A DNA stretch of 64,000 bases from assembly GCA_028829895.1 (NCBI GenBank), contig CM054184.1, positions 20,563,701 through 20,627,700 of the forward strand, in the 5' to 3' direction. Position numbers and translations under genes: made by a program. The DNA comes from Sinotaia quadrata. Lineage: Eukaryota; Mollusca; Gastropoda; Architaenioglossa; Viviparidae. Within the stretch, counting starts at the first letter, position 1. The number at the start of each line of letters is the position of its first letter. Positions 1 to 44,110 of the stretch are shown piece after piece. Under the pieces are notes generated by a model. The model did no database searches. It was given only the letters and a program-made list of their open reading frames with translations, and was not told the origin of the DNA.

Positions 1-2293
1 TTGGTGATGTAAACGTTTTTACAATTCCACATCAAACAACATTTACAGTCACATAAGATTTCTGCAGGTGGAAAAGGGAGAAGACAAATCCTACTTTAAT
101 CTATATTTAGCGAGTCCCCACCCACCCACTTTCTTCCCCAACATAAGAATATCTATATCAATATGCATAAGAAGGTCAATAAATTTATTAAAAGAAAAAT
201 CAACTATACAAATGTGTAAATCAACTATTACAATGTGTAGCACAAAAATGCAAAGTAATACATTAAATTAATTAAATGTATTTTTCTAATTTTTCTAAAT
301 TTTTATTTTTCTTATGACAAAAAATTACTCTAAATTTTTGCCATGTATACCCTTTTAAGCCATTTAGACAACCACCTTTGGTCCAGTCTATGAATAAAAG
401 AACAAATCATTGGAAGGCCGACATAAACAGGGTGCAGAGGGGGGACACTCACCGTAAGCTGTCTGATTGCGTAACCGCTCGCGTATCCCAGGTGCAGGCA
501 GTGATGCCTGACACACGGCAGTTATCGTCATAAGAACTGAGACTCCCATAGGAGTCTATAGAGCATGGCAAGCGAACAGTGACTATTTCACAAAAGAAAG
601 AACAAACGGGTAATTTTCGACCGAGGGTAAAAAATCAGTGTGATACCCGATGAAAAACCCAAAGAGTATATATATCCCGACCCAGCCAAAAATTATTACT
701 CTGAAATAAATCCATGGAGCCCTTACTGACTTCCTGCGGATAGTGAGACAGAATAAGGCATGCCTGAAATTATAAAATTCTATCTTTGTAAATAATGATT
801 TTTGTTAAAGATATTTATTACAAATTTCCTGAATTTCATTTTATTCTTGGAAATGATGTATTTAAAATTGACTTGTATTTGGAATATTATTCTTGGTGTA
901 AAGAACTCAGATAAACAAAACTTGTAAAGAAATTTAATAGAAACTTGAAAGTTGAACTTGAGGCTCCACTTGAGACTCACAGCTCAGGGTTGGACTCACA
1001 TTCAGACTGAGACTCAACCACAACCAATAGAAGAAGAAATCAGAAGGCTGCTTGCTGACTGCAACATACAATCAAGGAGCAAGCCAAAGTTTCTTATTCA
1101 TTACAATATAACTCCATTTTATCTCAAATTATTCTCAAAACTTATAATCTCCTGCAAAAGTAGTTATTATCCCCATCCACACGCTGTACAATAAATACAA
1201 TGTGTTAAACAATGTCCCATATTAATACACCACATGGGCGCAGCTTAGTTCAAACATTTGTAGTAAATAAATCAACTTACCTAGTGCATCTTTACATAAC
1301 ACAAGTATAACATATTAATAGAAAAATGTATGAAATATTTCTAAGTCCACTCTCTCTCAATCAGTTTAAACTCACCACTCAAGCTAACGACTGCCTTCAG
1401 AGCCGGACTTCTCTCTTTGTCTTCAAATTCAAAAGAGAATAGACAGCAAAATTCTCTACTGCAATTAAACTCCATAAACTCATCCCATTGGCTAATCTCG
1501 TTCTCATAAATTCATATACATATATCGCGTCGGTCAGTTCCATGTGCACCCTGTTAGTAGTTGAGTGACCATGCTGCCTAAACATACTTTGAGGAATGGA
1601 TAAACACAGTTTTGTGAAAACAGTTATTGTATTTTGTTTTTATCAGATCGCACCAGTTTCTTATGCTAAACTATACTAAGTCACTGTTTCAGGTTGGATA
1701 CGCTCCCTTTGCTAGAATGTTCACTTGTCGTGGTCTGTCGCTACGGTTAGTATGTTGCATACAACTTTTGATTTTCCCGAAAACAATTGTGACTTCTGCA
1801 ACATCTGAACGTTTGTTTTGTTTTGTTCCAGTATGAATTAGACTGATGTTTGCTTTTGTTTGAATCTGAGTTTTGTTTTAGTATGAATCTGACTAATCTA
1901 TATCTTTACATTACTCCAATTAAGATTTGTTTCTACATGACTGTTGATCAATCAGCTTTATTTTTCAATTTTTATTTTATTTTCTTTTAAAGCAGTGTTC
2001 ACAATTATTCTTTAGGCCGTTTTAAACAGTTGCATTAGGAAAATTTTTATAAAATAAAATCTATTTAAGATTTTAATTTTTTATGCATATTGACATTTTT
2101 TAAGTGTGATAGATTGACATGCCGCAGTTATGTAATTCTTTATTTGCACACAAAATGCTGACAAACACATCTTCAAAGCTTGAGTTACTGCTACTACATT
2201 AGTGCAACAGTTATTCTACTCTCTCGGCACTCCGTGAATGGATGTTAAAGCTATTATCTTTCTTAAAATTACTATCCTTCAGTATCCACGTAC
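1..2293. other. Intron or 3' region of gene A, mostly featureless
   Basis: AT-rich unique-looking sequence. Apart from the weak 453-536 block I see no convincing exon. A minus frame at 1585-1397 is open but can only be entered in phase 0, which does not fit the phase-1 exit of gene A. The cytoplasmic tail exon of gene A is either here and undetected or beyond the left edge. Confidence 0.4.
453..536 (-). CDS. Possible further gene A exon (weak)
   Basis: An 84-nt block with an AG acceptor (GGGAGTCTCAG), a good donor (TTACG|GTGAGTG) and an open phase 1-1 frame (LMTITAVCQASLPAPGIRER, then LRNQTAY). It would fit after the juxtamembrane exon. The pyrimidine tract is poor and no paralogous exon is known, so this is only a candidate. 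Confidence 0.22.
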
Positions 2294-14073
<11,780 letters not shown>

Positions 14074-14563
14074 GTTGCTGTGTTTATCTTTGTGCAGACG
14101 AGACCCAGTGTAGTTATGTCACCTTAGTCGGGGTACCCTACTTACATCGCCTAAAAGACAGGTCTAATCTTAACATTGCAAATTACCCAAGACAAATATA
14201 GATTTGTTCGTAACCTCGCAGATATCACGTTGTGACCTTTCCATATGAACTGACCCGTTTCTTTCGTTTAAACTGTTTTCATTGCTGAGGGGTTTCAAGA
14301 AAAAAGGAAAAGGACTGCTCCCCTCCTACACACCTGTATAAGAGCATAAAAAAGTCAACCACAAGGCCTTATGTGCATCGACAGTTTATTGACGGGGGGT
14401 TTGCTACAGTATTGTTATATAAATAAAATTTTAGTTTGTATTTACATTTTGCCTGAGACTATTAGTTACATATTATTCTAAGCGTAAGACTGACAAGAGT
14501 TATTGCAATCGTGGAGTACAATATTTTACTGCTATACAGGTTGCACTATGCACACACACACAC

Positions 14564-14633
<70 letters not shown>

Positions 14634-16144
14634 CCTGGAGTGTACCTGCGTGCGAGCTGGTCGTGAGGTTTGCGACAGAGGTGCGCAATTTTAGCCTTAA
14701 GTTTGATTTACACGGAACAGTTAGTTCCCCAGAAAACGGACGAGTGTCAATGACGCTCGTTACGTCATTCTTCTTGTCAACGCCCACAACGATCTCGGAC
14801 TACTTAGTCTATTTTCACTTTGCAAACTGTTGGTTGTAAGAAATATTATTTTTATTTCTATAAAGTGCATTCTCACTGAGCCCCTTGAAACATTTTTGGG
14901 TTTTGAGAGAAGCATATTAAGTGCAATAGCCGGCTATAGTTTTGCAGTTGTGTCGCCTGCACGTAAGGTTCATTATAATATTAAGTGTGCAGACAAGCGT
15001 GATCAACTTTTCTGCTGTCCTTAAGAAAAAAAACAACAAATATCTGAAAGTTCGCTGTCTCAAGTCAACCCACACCTAGTGCATTAGTCTTGTCTAGCCA
15101 CTAAAGAAAGACAAGTATAGGCCTAACTGCTAGTCTATTTCGCAAGACTGCTAGCTCGCTGTCTCAAGACCCAATAACTAGTTTACTAGTCTTCCATAGC
15201 ACGAAAGAAATGTAAGCTTGCACGTGTTTGTTAATACTGTTTTTACTTAGTTATTACGTCTCTCACGTGTTCGTTAACATCGATTTTACTTAGTTATTAC
15301 ATCTCTCACGTGTTTGTTAACATTGACTTTACTTATTTATAACCACCCTCGTCTACTTGTTTCTTCACACGGCTTGCTGCAGAAACATTGCCAAACAAAC
15401 AAACACAAATATAACATTAGATGTAATTGCATGTTGTAACATGATCCAGTCTTCTCTTTTGCTGTACATATAAGCGAAGAAATAGCTAAGTACCATGACA
15501 TAACTCATGCTGCAAATCCTAAATCTCTATAATCAATTTACTTACAAAAACACCTGCATATTGACACACTCTACAATAATAACATTTAACACGCCAAGCT
15601 TTGGAAAACGACCAAACTTAACTGTAATCGCATAAATATAGTAGTATCCATCCCGAAATGTAGTGATATTAAAAATTTATAAGCAGCAAAGGAGCATATA
15701 ATTCACGGGTACTGGATTATCTTACCTAATCTTATTTTATTTATTATGTTAAAGTATGTGCTTAGTAATCAGTCAAATACATAAAGTAGAAAGCGCAGCG
15801 CATTTACCACGGCGATCTAGCTTTAATTTTGACTCATATTTTACACAGGGCTGAGTTATTGATTGTCGCCATTTTCCTTCGAATATTTACGGATATTTAG
15901 CAAGTCTAAAGCAGACGACCGTATGTTAGATAGTCCCACAGTAATATTGTTGTATTTCACTGAGTCATCCGAAAGTAAAGATTTCAATTAAGATCTAATA
16001 TGTTTGAAACTCTTCTTCATAAATGCGGTAAGAGTTACTTCCCTGTTTGCATTGCTAAAGGTCATGCAACAGTGATGTCCTGCACTTCGCTACACGCCTA
16101 TCAGATGTGCATAATTAAATAAAAAAATAAGTCCCTGATGAAGC
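14074..16144. other. Region upstream of gene A
   Basis: Probable promoter and 5' UTR of gene A immediately above 14073; no certain TATA box. A (CA)n microsatellite occupies 14552-14631. A three-copy approximately 45-bp repeat (CACGTGTTTGTTAACATTGA core) lies at 15215-15330. No gene found. Confidence 0.4.
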
Positions 16145-16415
16145 TGTGCAGTTTACCATCTGTTTTGTTATCACTTTCATCTGTCTGGCTTTAGCATCTG
16201 TATTGTTATCACTTTCATTGGTTTTAGCATCTGTTTTGTTATCACTTCCATCTGTCTGGTTTTAGCATCTGTTTTGTTATCACTTTCATCTGTCCGGTTT
16301 TAGCATCTGTTTTGTAATCACTTTCATCTGTCTGGTTTTAGCGTCTGTATTGTTATCACTTTCATCTGTCTGGTTTTAGCATCTGTTTTGTTATCACTTT
16401 CACGAGAATGATTTT
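16145..16415. repeat. Approximately 38-bp minisatellite
   Basis: About seven copies around TTTTAGCATCTGTTTTGTTA and TCACTTTCATCTGTCTGG, between genes A and B. Confidence 0.88.
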
Positions 16416-16939
16416 AGCGCTTGTGTTCTATTGCTGCTAATACATCCTCGCTACTTCTATTCATACTCTTTCTCACACTTTGGCTAAACTATCTAGACCA
16501 CCTTTCGAAACGCTGCAGTCTGTTTGCAGTGAGTTATCATATACAAAGCGTAAGAACGTTATGTGCACACTTAAGGAACATAGGAGCTATATATATCCTG
16601 TTTCTGTCATTACTAATACTTACTTCTGTAATGAGGTAAGCATTTACGTAGTCGTAAGCAACGAATTTCACTTTCGAACTCACTTCCTTTGCACTACTAG
16701 AACAATAATAATTAACTGTGTAATCTTAAAATCGTTGCTATTTATAGAGTTCAGTATTGTTACAGTCATCTCTAAAAGGAAGTAGGACGTTTCTGCAGGC
16801 TTTTAAAGGATTGCATTGTTCTATGCTCGTGTCTGTTATCTCCATCTCAGTCTCATATATGTACACAAACACATACACACCATAAACAAAATAAATAGTT
16901 ATGCGAAATGTGTGTTCTCGGGACCCACATACAATTTAT

Positions 16940-17215
16940 ATAAGGGAGCAGAGTTTTCCCCTTAAAGCACATATGTACACGAGCACAAACACTACATAAA
17001 GGGAGCAGAGTTTTCCCCTTAAAGCACATATGTACACGAGCACAAACACTACATAAAGGAAGCAGAATTTTACCATTAAAGTACATATGTACACGAGCAC
17101 AAACACTACATAAAGGGAGAGGAATTTTACCATTAAAGTACATATGTAAACGAGCACAAACACTACATAAAGGGAGCAGAGTTTTACCATTAAAGTACAT
17201 ATGTACACGCGCACA
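16940..17215. repeat. Approximately 57-bp minisatellite
   Basis: Five copies around AAAGTACATATGTACACGAG and CACAAACACTACATAAAGGG. The apparent minus-strand protein here is a repeat translation. Confidence 0.9.
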
Positions 17216-17544
17216 GTCACTATATCGAAACGCATGAGCAGCCAAGCCCCGACTGGTCCTTTGACGACAATAGACAATAGGACAGTTAGGGACAAAAGTG
17301 GACAGTCACGTGACGGGCAGAACTAACTACCAGGCTGGTCTTCAGACTAACAGTTGGTAAATTTGAGAAGCAAATTCTCATAAAATATATTTAATACTAA
17401 CACCTGACTTACCATAGTAATTGTTTATATTCTATGACTACTTAAATACTTCAGCATTTTAATGTTTGAAATGTTTAATGTTTACAATTTAAAGTTATTC
17501 CATGTTAAAAAGTCACTTATCGCTGGAACGTGATAGGTTTGTAT

Positions 17545-17820
17545 GGGCAATTTAAGAGGGAATTATACTTATGTTGTGTTTTTTTATTTGAGCAATTTAA
17601 GAGGGAATTATACTTATGTTGTGTTTTTTTATTTGAGCAATTTAAGAGGGAATTATACTTATGTTGTGGTTTTTTATTTGAGCAATTTAAGAGAGAATTA
17701 TACTTATGTTGTGTTTTTTATTTGAGCAATTTAAGAGGGAATTATACTTATGTTGTGTTTTTTATTTGAGCAATGTAAGAGAGAATTATACTTGTGTTGT
17801 GTTTTTTATTTGAGCAATTT
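17545..17820. repeat. Approximately 46-bp minisatellite
   Basis: Six copies around GCAATTTAAGAGGGAATTAT and ACTTATGTTGTGTTTTTT. Confidence 0.92.
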
Positions 17821-17882
17821 AATTAATGCTAATCTCTATCTTAATCAATCTCTCTCTAATTAATCGACAAATCTCAAGCCTG

Positions 17883-17937
<55 letters not shown>

Positions 17938-18270
17938 CAATACGCTTTTTCTCAACTTAACGCAATAACAATCTATCTAATTCTTAATTTGGTTTTTTTC
18001 TAATCTCAGCATCACACAAATCTCTCTGTCTTAAATTAGCTCTTTCTCACCTTGACACAAAACTGATCTCTTTCAGTCTTAATTAAGCTTTTTCCAATCT
18101 CGACCCAACACTATCTCTCACTCTCAGAAAACTCTCTCACCTTGACACAAAACTGATCTCTCTCAGTCTTAATTAAGCCCTTTCTCACCTTGACACAATA
18201 CTGATCTCTCTCGGTCTTAATTAAGCCCTTTCCAATCTAGACTCAACACTAGTCTCTCTCGCTTTCAGAA
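17883..18270. repeat. (TC)n and a degenerate CT-rich repeat
   Basis: (TC)n at 17883-17933, followed by about four diverged units containing TTGACACAAAACTGATCTCT and CAGTCTTAATTAAGC. Just beyond the 3' end of gene B. Confidence 0.75.
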
Positions 18271-18355
18271 AGCTTCTATTCATCTTTTCGCTGATCCGAT
18301 GTGTTTTCTTCTGTTCATTCTACTTTTATACAGCATCACATCTAAACTTCAATCG

Positions 18356-18361
18356 TTTATT
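18356..18361 (-). terminator. Candidate poly(A) signal of gene B
   Basis: AATAAA on the minus strand (TTTATT on plus), 76 bases beyond the gene B stop codon. It is a canonical hexamer at a plausible distance; a short 3' UTR would end just below 18350. No transcript evidence is available. Confidence 0.5.
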
Positions 18362-18436
18362 TATAGCATTAACTGTTCAGTCAATTCTAGGAAAATACTT
18401 TTAACCCTTGCTGGTTCATTCGGGTAAACGAATCTA

Positions 18437-37275
<18,839 letters not shown>

Positions 37276-37383
37276 TATGTCAAATTGTGTCAAACACTCT
37301 TTTTCAGAAGACAACCTTTCACGTGTCAGTAGAAACTGAAGTCAGTGAATAAGGCAGAATTTGTAATAAGTAGATTCATACAG

Positions 37384-37424
<41 letters not shown>

Positions 37425-37512
37425 ATCTAATCCATCTATCTATCTATCTATCTACCTACCTACCTACCTATCTATCTATCTAATCTAATCTAATCCATCT
37501 ATCTATATATAT

Positions 37513-37551
<39 letters not shown>

Positions 37552-37620
37552 ACTATCTGTCTTTCTTTCTGTCTCTCTGTCTGTCTATCTATCTATCTGT
37601 CTATCTCTCTACCTGTCTAT
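37384..37620. repeat. (CTAT)n complex microsatellite upstream of gene B
   Basis: CTAT, CTAC and CTGT tetranucleotides starting about 110 bp upstream of the gene B start codon, so it may lie in its promoter or 5' UTR. Confidence 0.95.
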
Positions 37621-38700
37621 TTGCATATTGATGTGATACTATTGTCAGAGGCATAGAGTTTTAATATCTTTTTAAATATTAAATTATATGCATGTATATA
37701 TAATATATTAATTTTTACAACTAATTTATAATCGTGAAATTTCTGCCACAATAATTACCATATATGAGTAAAAAATAAGCTATACAAGTTGAAAAAAAAT
37801 GCTTCATGAACACTTACGTCATAATACTTTCAAGAATAAATAGATTAGCCGGGTGACACTGACTGACAAAATAGTTAGTAAGTTATGACTGACCCTTAGA
37901 TTACTTTAAGCAGTTGAATTTTAGGGGTGGGTTGACTTGATATGGGTCTGACCTGATGACAAGTAATTTCTGGTACTAACATTGACCAATCACAGCGACT
38001 TTGTGAGGAAACTATAAATAGAAATGAGAGGGAGGCTTATGGAAAACTTAATTCAAGCAGATCCAACCCAGGCAAGAATACCCGTTTGAAACACACTGGG
38101 GGAGTCGCCATTGAGAGTACAAAATTACTAAGAATTGTTAGCAAACTTTGAAATCCAGTGTTAAATTTGATTTAAGTTACGGTTTATGACAAAGACATCC
38201 TCTGTAGAATATGATATTAATTATTTTTCTAAAACCCGAGAAATAATGTTTAGCATTTTTGAAGGATACTTATGTATACTAATAAACTAAAAATAAAAAA
38301 GTAGCCTAGTTTCAGTTCTTAGTTATAACAAGCAATATTTAAACAAACAAACATGCATTTTGTTCGTGATCACTTTATTAAATGCATACAGATGACATGA
38401 GTTCATTTATAGACAATGTAGAATTATATTAATATTATTCAGAAACATTTATAACCGCAATTCAGCATATAAAAACATTAAAATACATTTATATTAGGCT
38501 AATATCATCTACCTGGAAAGTAGAAACTAGCTTTATAGCTTAAAGCAAAATATTAATGAAAAGTTTATCACATAACACTAATAACATTGACAATGGATAC
38601 GACAGTAGCCTAACGACGATCATCATGTTATTTATTCGGATGGAAATAAATGAGGTTTACAAGTTTTTGGTTCTTCTCCTCACTAAGTAACATACTCATT
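37621..38700. other. Upstream region of gene B, no gene seen
   Basis: AT-rich, no convincing exon or repeat on either strand. Any promoter of gene B should be here or in the preceding repeat. Confidence 0.4.
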
Positions 38701-38706
38701 TAATCA

Positions 38707-38872
38707 GCAAACAGCAATGATGTCAAATATATGGGAAGGTATTTGATAACTAAATATGCAGCAAACAGCAATGATGTCAAATATATGGGAAAGCATTTGA
38801 TAACTAAATATGCAGCAAACAGCAATGATGTCAAATATATGGGAAAGCATTTGATAACTAAATATGCAGCTC
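38707..38872. repeat. 54-bp repeat, three copies
   Basis: Units around CAGCAAACAGCAATGATGTC and TTTGATAACTAAATATG. Confidence 0.9.
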
Positions 38873-39054
38873 AGGGCGTGGTGCATGATATACACCACAC
38901 ATATACTTATACAATAATCATTTATAATGATGGAAAGACATGGAGATGTATTCTCATAGGAAAGTAGAGATGTTAAAAGCATTGTTCAGTACCTATATAA
39001 CTTTGATATTTTCGAGCATTTATATGTTAATCAAATCAATGACATTATTGCTAC

Positions 39055-39305
39055 AAGAGGGAAATAAAAATGTGTGAATGAAGGTGATACGAGAGGGAAA
39101 TAAAAATGTGTGAATGAAGGTGATAGTAGAGGACAATAAAAATGTGTGAATGAAGATGATACGAGAGGGAAATAAAAATGTGTGAATGAAAGTGATACGA
39201 GAGGGAAATAAAAATGTGTGAATGAAGATGATACGAGAGGGAAATAAAAATGTGTGAATGAAGGTGATTCGAGAGGGAAATAAAAATGTGTGAATGGAGG
39301 TGATA
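39055..39305. repeat. Approximately 35-bp minisatellite
   Basis: Seven copies around GAGGGAAATAAAAATGTGTG and AATGAAGGTGATAC. Confidence 0.92.
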
Positions 39306-39619
39306 CGCTTTTATCATAGCATACCTTCACAAATGCTAGCAGTGCTAGGTTTGTGATGTTTTCACGCGGTGATTACTAGCAATTTAATGATTTAAATGTA
39401 TCCAAACTGATCTCCATATTCTCAAAATGTAATGCACAATAATTTAGCTATAACATGAATGTGATACATCAAACGTGAAGGTACTATTCTATTAAAAGCA
39501 AAACATGCAAAGATACAATAGCACACACATACACATTAAAAAATATGGTTCATTTAAAAGAAAGAAAGTACTTGAAATTAAAATTTTTACGATTAGAGAA
39601 TCAGTGTAGACTGTTATCA

Positions 39620-39860
39620 AAAGTTACTTAAACAATAGACAATAGTTACTTAAACAATAGACAATAGTTACTTAAACAACAGACACTATTTACTTAAACA
39701 ATAGACAATATTTACTTAAACAATAGACAATAGTTATAAACAATAGACACTATTTACTTAAACAATAGACACTATTTACTTAAACAATAGACACTAGTTA
39801 CTTAAACAATAGACAATAGTTACTTAAACAATAGACACTATTTACTTAAACTCAGTTAAA
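39620..39860. repeat. Approximately 22-bp minisatellite
   Basis: About ten copies around ACTTAAACAATAGACAATAG. Confidence 0.9.
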
Positions 39861-40181
39861 TAAAACACAAGAGGAGCCACAACTCACCACTGTCCGCACC
39901 ATAGAAGCAAACATAACTGAACACTGAACATACTTCCCTCGTGTATAATGTCAGATAAGTGACATTTTCATAAACCGTGGAAACACAGTCTGTAGGAGGG
40001 GATTTATTTTCTTTAAAGTGTTGCTTTATTTAGTTATGTTTCAGGGAAGTAATTATATCTTACTCAGCGATGAGACATGTGTCATGCTAAATCGGATTAA
40101 TTTATCTTCAGTTTACAACACCTCCCTCTTTCTTCTTCTCACATACTCCATGAATATTTCTACTTTTCACTATCTTTCTCT

Positions 40182-40186
<5 letters not shown>

Positions 40187-40259
<73 letters not shown>

Positions 40260-40600
40260 TATATGGAAATGAACATTTCCATTCATATGTTTGCTTATGC
40301 AAACGAATGCTAATAAAAACAAAGTTTCACATACAAATCCTATGTTTCATGATAAAGACACAAGTGGATCATATTATGGCCATCTGTTAGGTGTCTGCTG
40401 ATCTCGCTTTGTGCTCTTGGCATGAGTAGGCATGCGTAGGCATGTATAGACACGTGTAGACATGTGTTGGCATGTGTTGGCATGTATAGACACGTGTAGA
40501 CATGTGTAGGCATGTGTTGGCATGTATAGACACGTGTAGACATGTGTAGGCATGTGTTGGCATGTATAGACACGTGTAGACATGTGTAGGCATGTGTGGA
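40187..40600. repeat. (GT)n and nested 10/30/60-bp repeat
   Basis: (GT)n at 40187-40249, then 40425-40600 built from 10-bp steps such as GCATGTATAG, ACACGTGTAG and ACATGTGTTG with longer period. The protein-like frames here are repeat translations. Confidence 0.9.
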
Positions 40601-40609
40601 GCTGACAGC

Positions 40610-42010
40610 TTTTGCCAATTTACCCATTTTGTGTACTTGTTATGGACAATAGTATTTTATGTGTTGAGATGGATGCATGATGTTTTAAGTAATTATGTTG
40701 GGTTTGTTTACGCATTTTAGTTGAAGGATATATCAAGGAGACAAATCTGCTAGCTGATATTTGGGTTTTCTATATTTTTTTAATCAGCTAGGACATTGAT
40801 ACATTTTTAATGGTCAGGAATGTGGAAGGCTAGCAAGCCTTGTACATTACTTTGTTTTGTTTCACATGTAGGTATGCTGCTGTCAGGTAGGTCAGCAATC
40901 GCTGGCTGCATTTTTAAACTAAGCAGGAAATTCGTGTTATGTTCTATGCTGTGTTTGAATACGTGTTTTGTCGTTGCATACTGATTTCGTTATTTATTAA
41001 ATGAAGTTGATGTTTGTATATTTAGAAAGGAAATATTTTAAAGATTCTATTTATGTAATTTTATGTGCTAGTAGTTTATATGACTTTGTGTATTTCATGA
41101 TTGAAATGTGTGAGCATGGTTTCCGCACAGTACTCCCATTTAGTTATTTATTTTATTTTGAACCTTATCTTGTAAATTATATGTTATTTATTTTATTTTG
41201 AACCTTATCTTGTAAATTATATGTTATTTATTTTATTTTGAACCTTATCCTGTAAATTATATGTTAGGAAAGTGTCGTATTAAAGGGAAGTAATGAAGTT
41301 TCAATAGATAGTAATTCAGAATATAACTGTAAGTCGTTATTGTCCAGATTTGCATAACTGCACATCAAAGCAGGGACTCTTAAGAGCATTATAGGCTCAC
41401 GGGGCAAAGCAGGGCCCTGGGGCCCACATGTACACAACCACTCAAAGGAATAAAACATAAATCCATTGAATCACAGTTTTGAACCGCGCTTATTACTGTC
41501 AATAATCTCCATGGTTAAAATGGTTCTGTATCTTTTACAAAACTCACATATATAGAATTGATGTTCCACAGTAGTATGGTCGTGCTTCCACAGTTCAAAT
41601 GAACTACACCGTTTTCTTCCTCTACTTATCATTATCCCCCCAAAACGATGGTCACTCACCTGAACTGCTCATATGAGTTGGGGGGGGGGAGGGACAGGGA
41701 GTTGTGGAACAATGCACATCAGACTGAAATTTCTAAAAAGAATATAGACCAACGATACAACGCTGCTGGTCTGCAACGGCAATTGTAATTGAACCGCATT
41801 GGTCCCATTGATGCTTTGTCTGAATAGTTTTATCACTAAGCACAATGCAATGTAATTGCTTTTTTAAAAATCAAAATTATTTTAGCGTAGTTCTTTGGCG
41901 TTCCTCTGAATTACACTTGTAGCATTGAAACACACGTAGCTATAGTTTAAATCTTATTTACTATGTGAGTTGTGTCGGAGAGATAAGAGGCAGATTCTTT
42001 TAAATTACAA

Positions 42011-42065
<55 letters not shown>

Positions 42066-42480
42066 AACACACAGACAGACACACACAAACAAAATAAAAA
42101 CATCTTTTATTCCGAGCGAGAATCACAATCCTCTTGAGCAAGAGGTTAATCTCTGCACAATCATTTATTTCCACTAATTGTGATTTAATCTATAATATGC
42201 GTGTTTATGGACACAAACATAACAACATAACTAAGTATGAATAAATCATATAATTAAATGTGTGAATTATAAAATGAATTCAAATTATATGTATACGATA
42301 TACAATTCACACACACACACACATTTAACCACGAGCAAGAATCGAACCACGATCCTAATGTGCCGTCATTTACTTCCACTTAACATATAATGTGACTTTT
42401 ACCTGTGACTTGTTTTCTTGTGACTTTATTTCCTATGACTTTTTTTCTGTGACTTTTTTCCCGTTCAACGTACAAACAAT
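40610..42480. other. Spacer between genes B and C
   Basis: Holds a three-copy approximately 40-bp AT-rich repeat (41140-41265, TATTTTATTTTGAACCTTAT core) and a (CA)n at 42012-42063. No supported gene. Confidence 0.45.
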
Positions 42481-42497
42481 TACACGTTAACGCTTGA

Positions 42498-42637
42498 CAT
42501 TAACGTATGCGCAAAAAATCTTCGTAAAACTACTACATACAATCTTAACAATGTTTTGCAAGGACTAACGGAGATTACTATGGAGAGTACCACTTGGCAC
42601 CACCACTTTACGAAGATTTTTTGCTCATACGTTAATG
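42498..42637. mobile_element. Small terminal-inverted-repeat (MITE-like) element
   Basis: About 31-bp inverted repeats: CATTAACGTATGCGCAAAAA... at 42498 pairs with ...TTTTTTGCTCATACGTTAATG ending at 42637, with one mismatch. The 140-bp total length and lack of coding potential fit a MITE or a foldback hairpin. No certain target duplication. Confidence 0.5.
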
Positions 42638-42720
42638 TGATGGAGACAGTCAGGTTATTCAAATACACCAATGACAGAGATTAAATGACGTCTATATTTT
42701 ATACTGAACACGCATAGCAT

Positions 42721-42842
42721 GTAACATGTAACGTGCCAATATTGCAAACATTAACATGTAAAGAAATAACGCAACGAGGCACATGTAACGTGCCAATATT
42801 GCAAACATCAACATGTAAAGAAATAACGCAACGAAGCACATG
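42721..42842. repeat. Tandem duplication of about 61 bp
   Basis: Two copies of ACATGTAACGTGCCAATATT... differing at two positions. Confidence 0.88.
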
Positions 42843-43784
42843 TATATTTAAGGCAGTGACGATTATGTGTTTCCATCAATAAACCAGACAACTAAATAAG
42901 TAAACAAGAAAATGCATTTCTTTTCAAGGCAGTGATAGAAGGAATTCTTTGTATAAATTAATGAAGAGTGAATACAGCAATTTGAAACTAACGAATGAAT
43001 TTTTGTATAAGACATTGGTGCCATTTAAATACCGCACAAATACTGATAACAGAGAGTGAACAAATTAAGTATTTAATGTTTGCTTTTATAAGCAACGTTT
43101 TCACATTAATCTTTTCAACATAGCGGACAGCACCGGGGACAACGACGACAACAACATCAGTGAGAAGAACAGGGGATGAACATCCGGACGTATGTATCAC
43201 CAGGAATAGACTTGGTGTACTACTAGCCTGGACTCTGTAAGATACCACCAACCACCTTTTCCCCTCAAACATTAGGGACAGCGACAACGATATCAACAAC
43301 TCCGACAACCACAACATGAACCCATGGACAGCCTCTACCGGCTAGACATGAGTGCCAGAGACACACCGACTACCATTCATATTCACCGTTCTACAACTTT
43401 TTTTCAACAACACCCCACTCTCATCATCTTCAACCCTCTCAACAGCAGCACACCTCCTACCGAGCATCGAAATCGGGTGATAGCCGGAAACTGCTATCAT
43501 CCTAAGTTCATCATGAGCTCTTCAACATGAGAACTAATAATAGATTTTTAAAAAAAAGAATGATATCTATATCCACGTTTGAAAGTATTTTTCACTAGTA
43601 ACATTTTAACGAACACTATGAAATACAGCGCAAATCACAAAAAAACCGCACTTGGTTTGTAAATGGCTATGCCGTGAACAAACAATATGAAAGCTTTAGA
43701 CGAGCCATACCATATTGCACACATTACAATGTGTGTACTGTTTCAGATATTCGTATAGTTACATTGAGCGATATTTTCATGTAG

Positions 43785-44100
43785 ATCGCTTTCCATACTA
43801 ATATACTGGTTTGGGTGATCCGATTTTAAACGTGTTCCGTATTAGTAAACTGGTTTGGGTGATCCGATTTTAAACGTGTTCCATATTAGTAAACTGGTTT
43901 GGGTGATCCGATTTTAAACGTGTTCCATATTAGTAAACTGGTTTGGGTGATCCGATTTTAAACGTGTTCCATATTAGTACACTGGTTTGGGTGATCCGAT
44001 TTTAAATGTGTTCCGCATAGTACACTGATTTCCATGTTTAAAATAGTAGTACACTGATTTAGGTATACCTAATGTTAAATGTTTTAAATATTAGTATACT
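43785..44100. repeat. Approximately 44-bp minisatellite next to the gene C stop
   Basis: About five homogeneous copies around TAAACTGGTTTGGGTGATCC and GATTTTAAACGTGTTCC, then two diverged copies (TAGTACACTGATTTAGGTAT). A related unit continues at 44331-44370 and contains the last gene C codons. Confidence 0.88.
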
Positions 44101-44110
44101 GATGTAAGTA

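Noticed and set aside
1397..1585. 62-codon minus frame as a gene A exon
   Set aside because: The visible acceptor gives only a phase-0 open frame, while gene A exits exon 6 in phase 1.
43324..43530. 68-codon plus frame
   Set aside because: No splice sites consistent with the neighbouring Ser/Thr-rich block and no recognised family.
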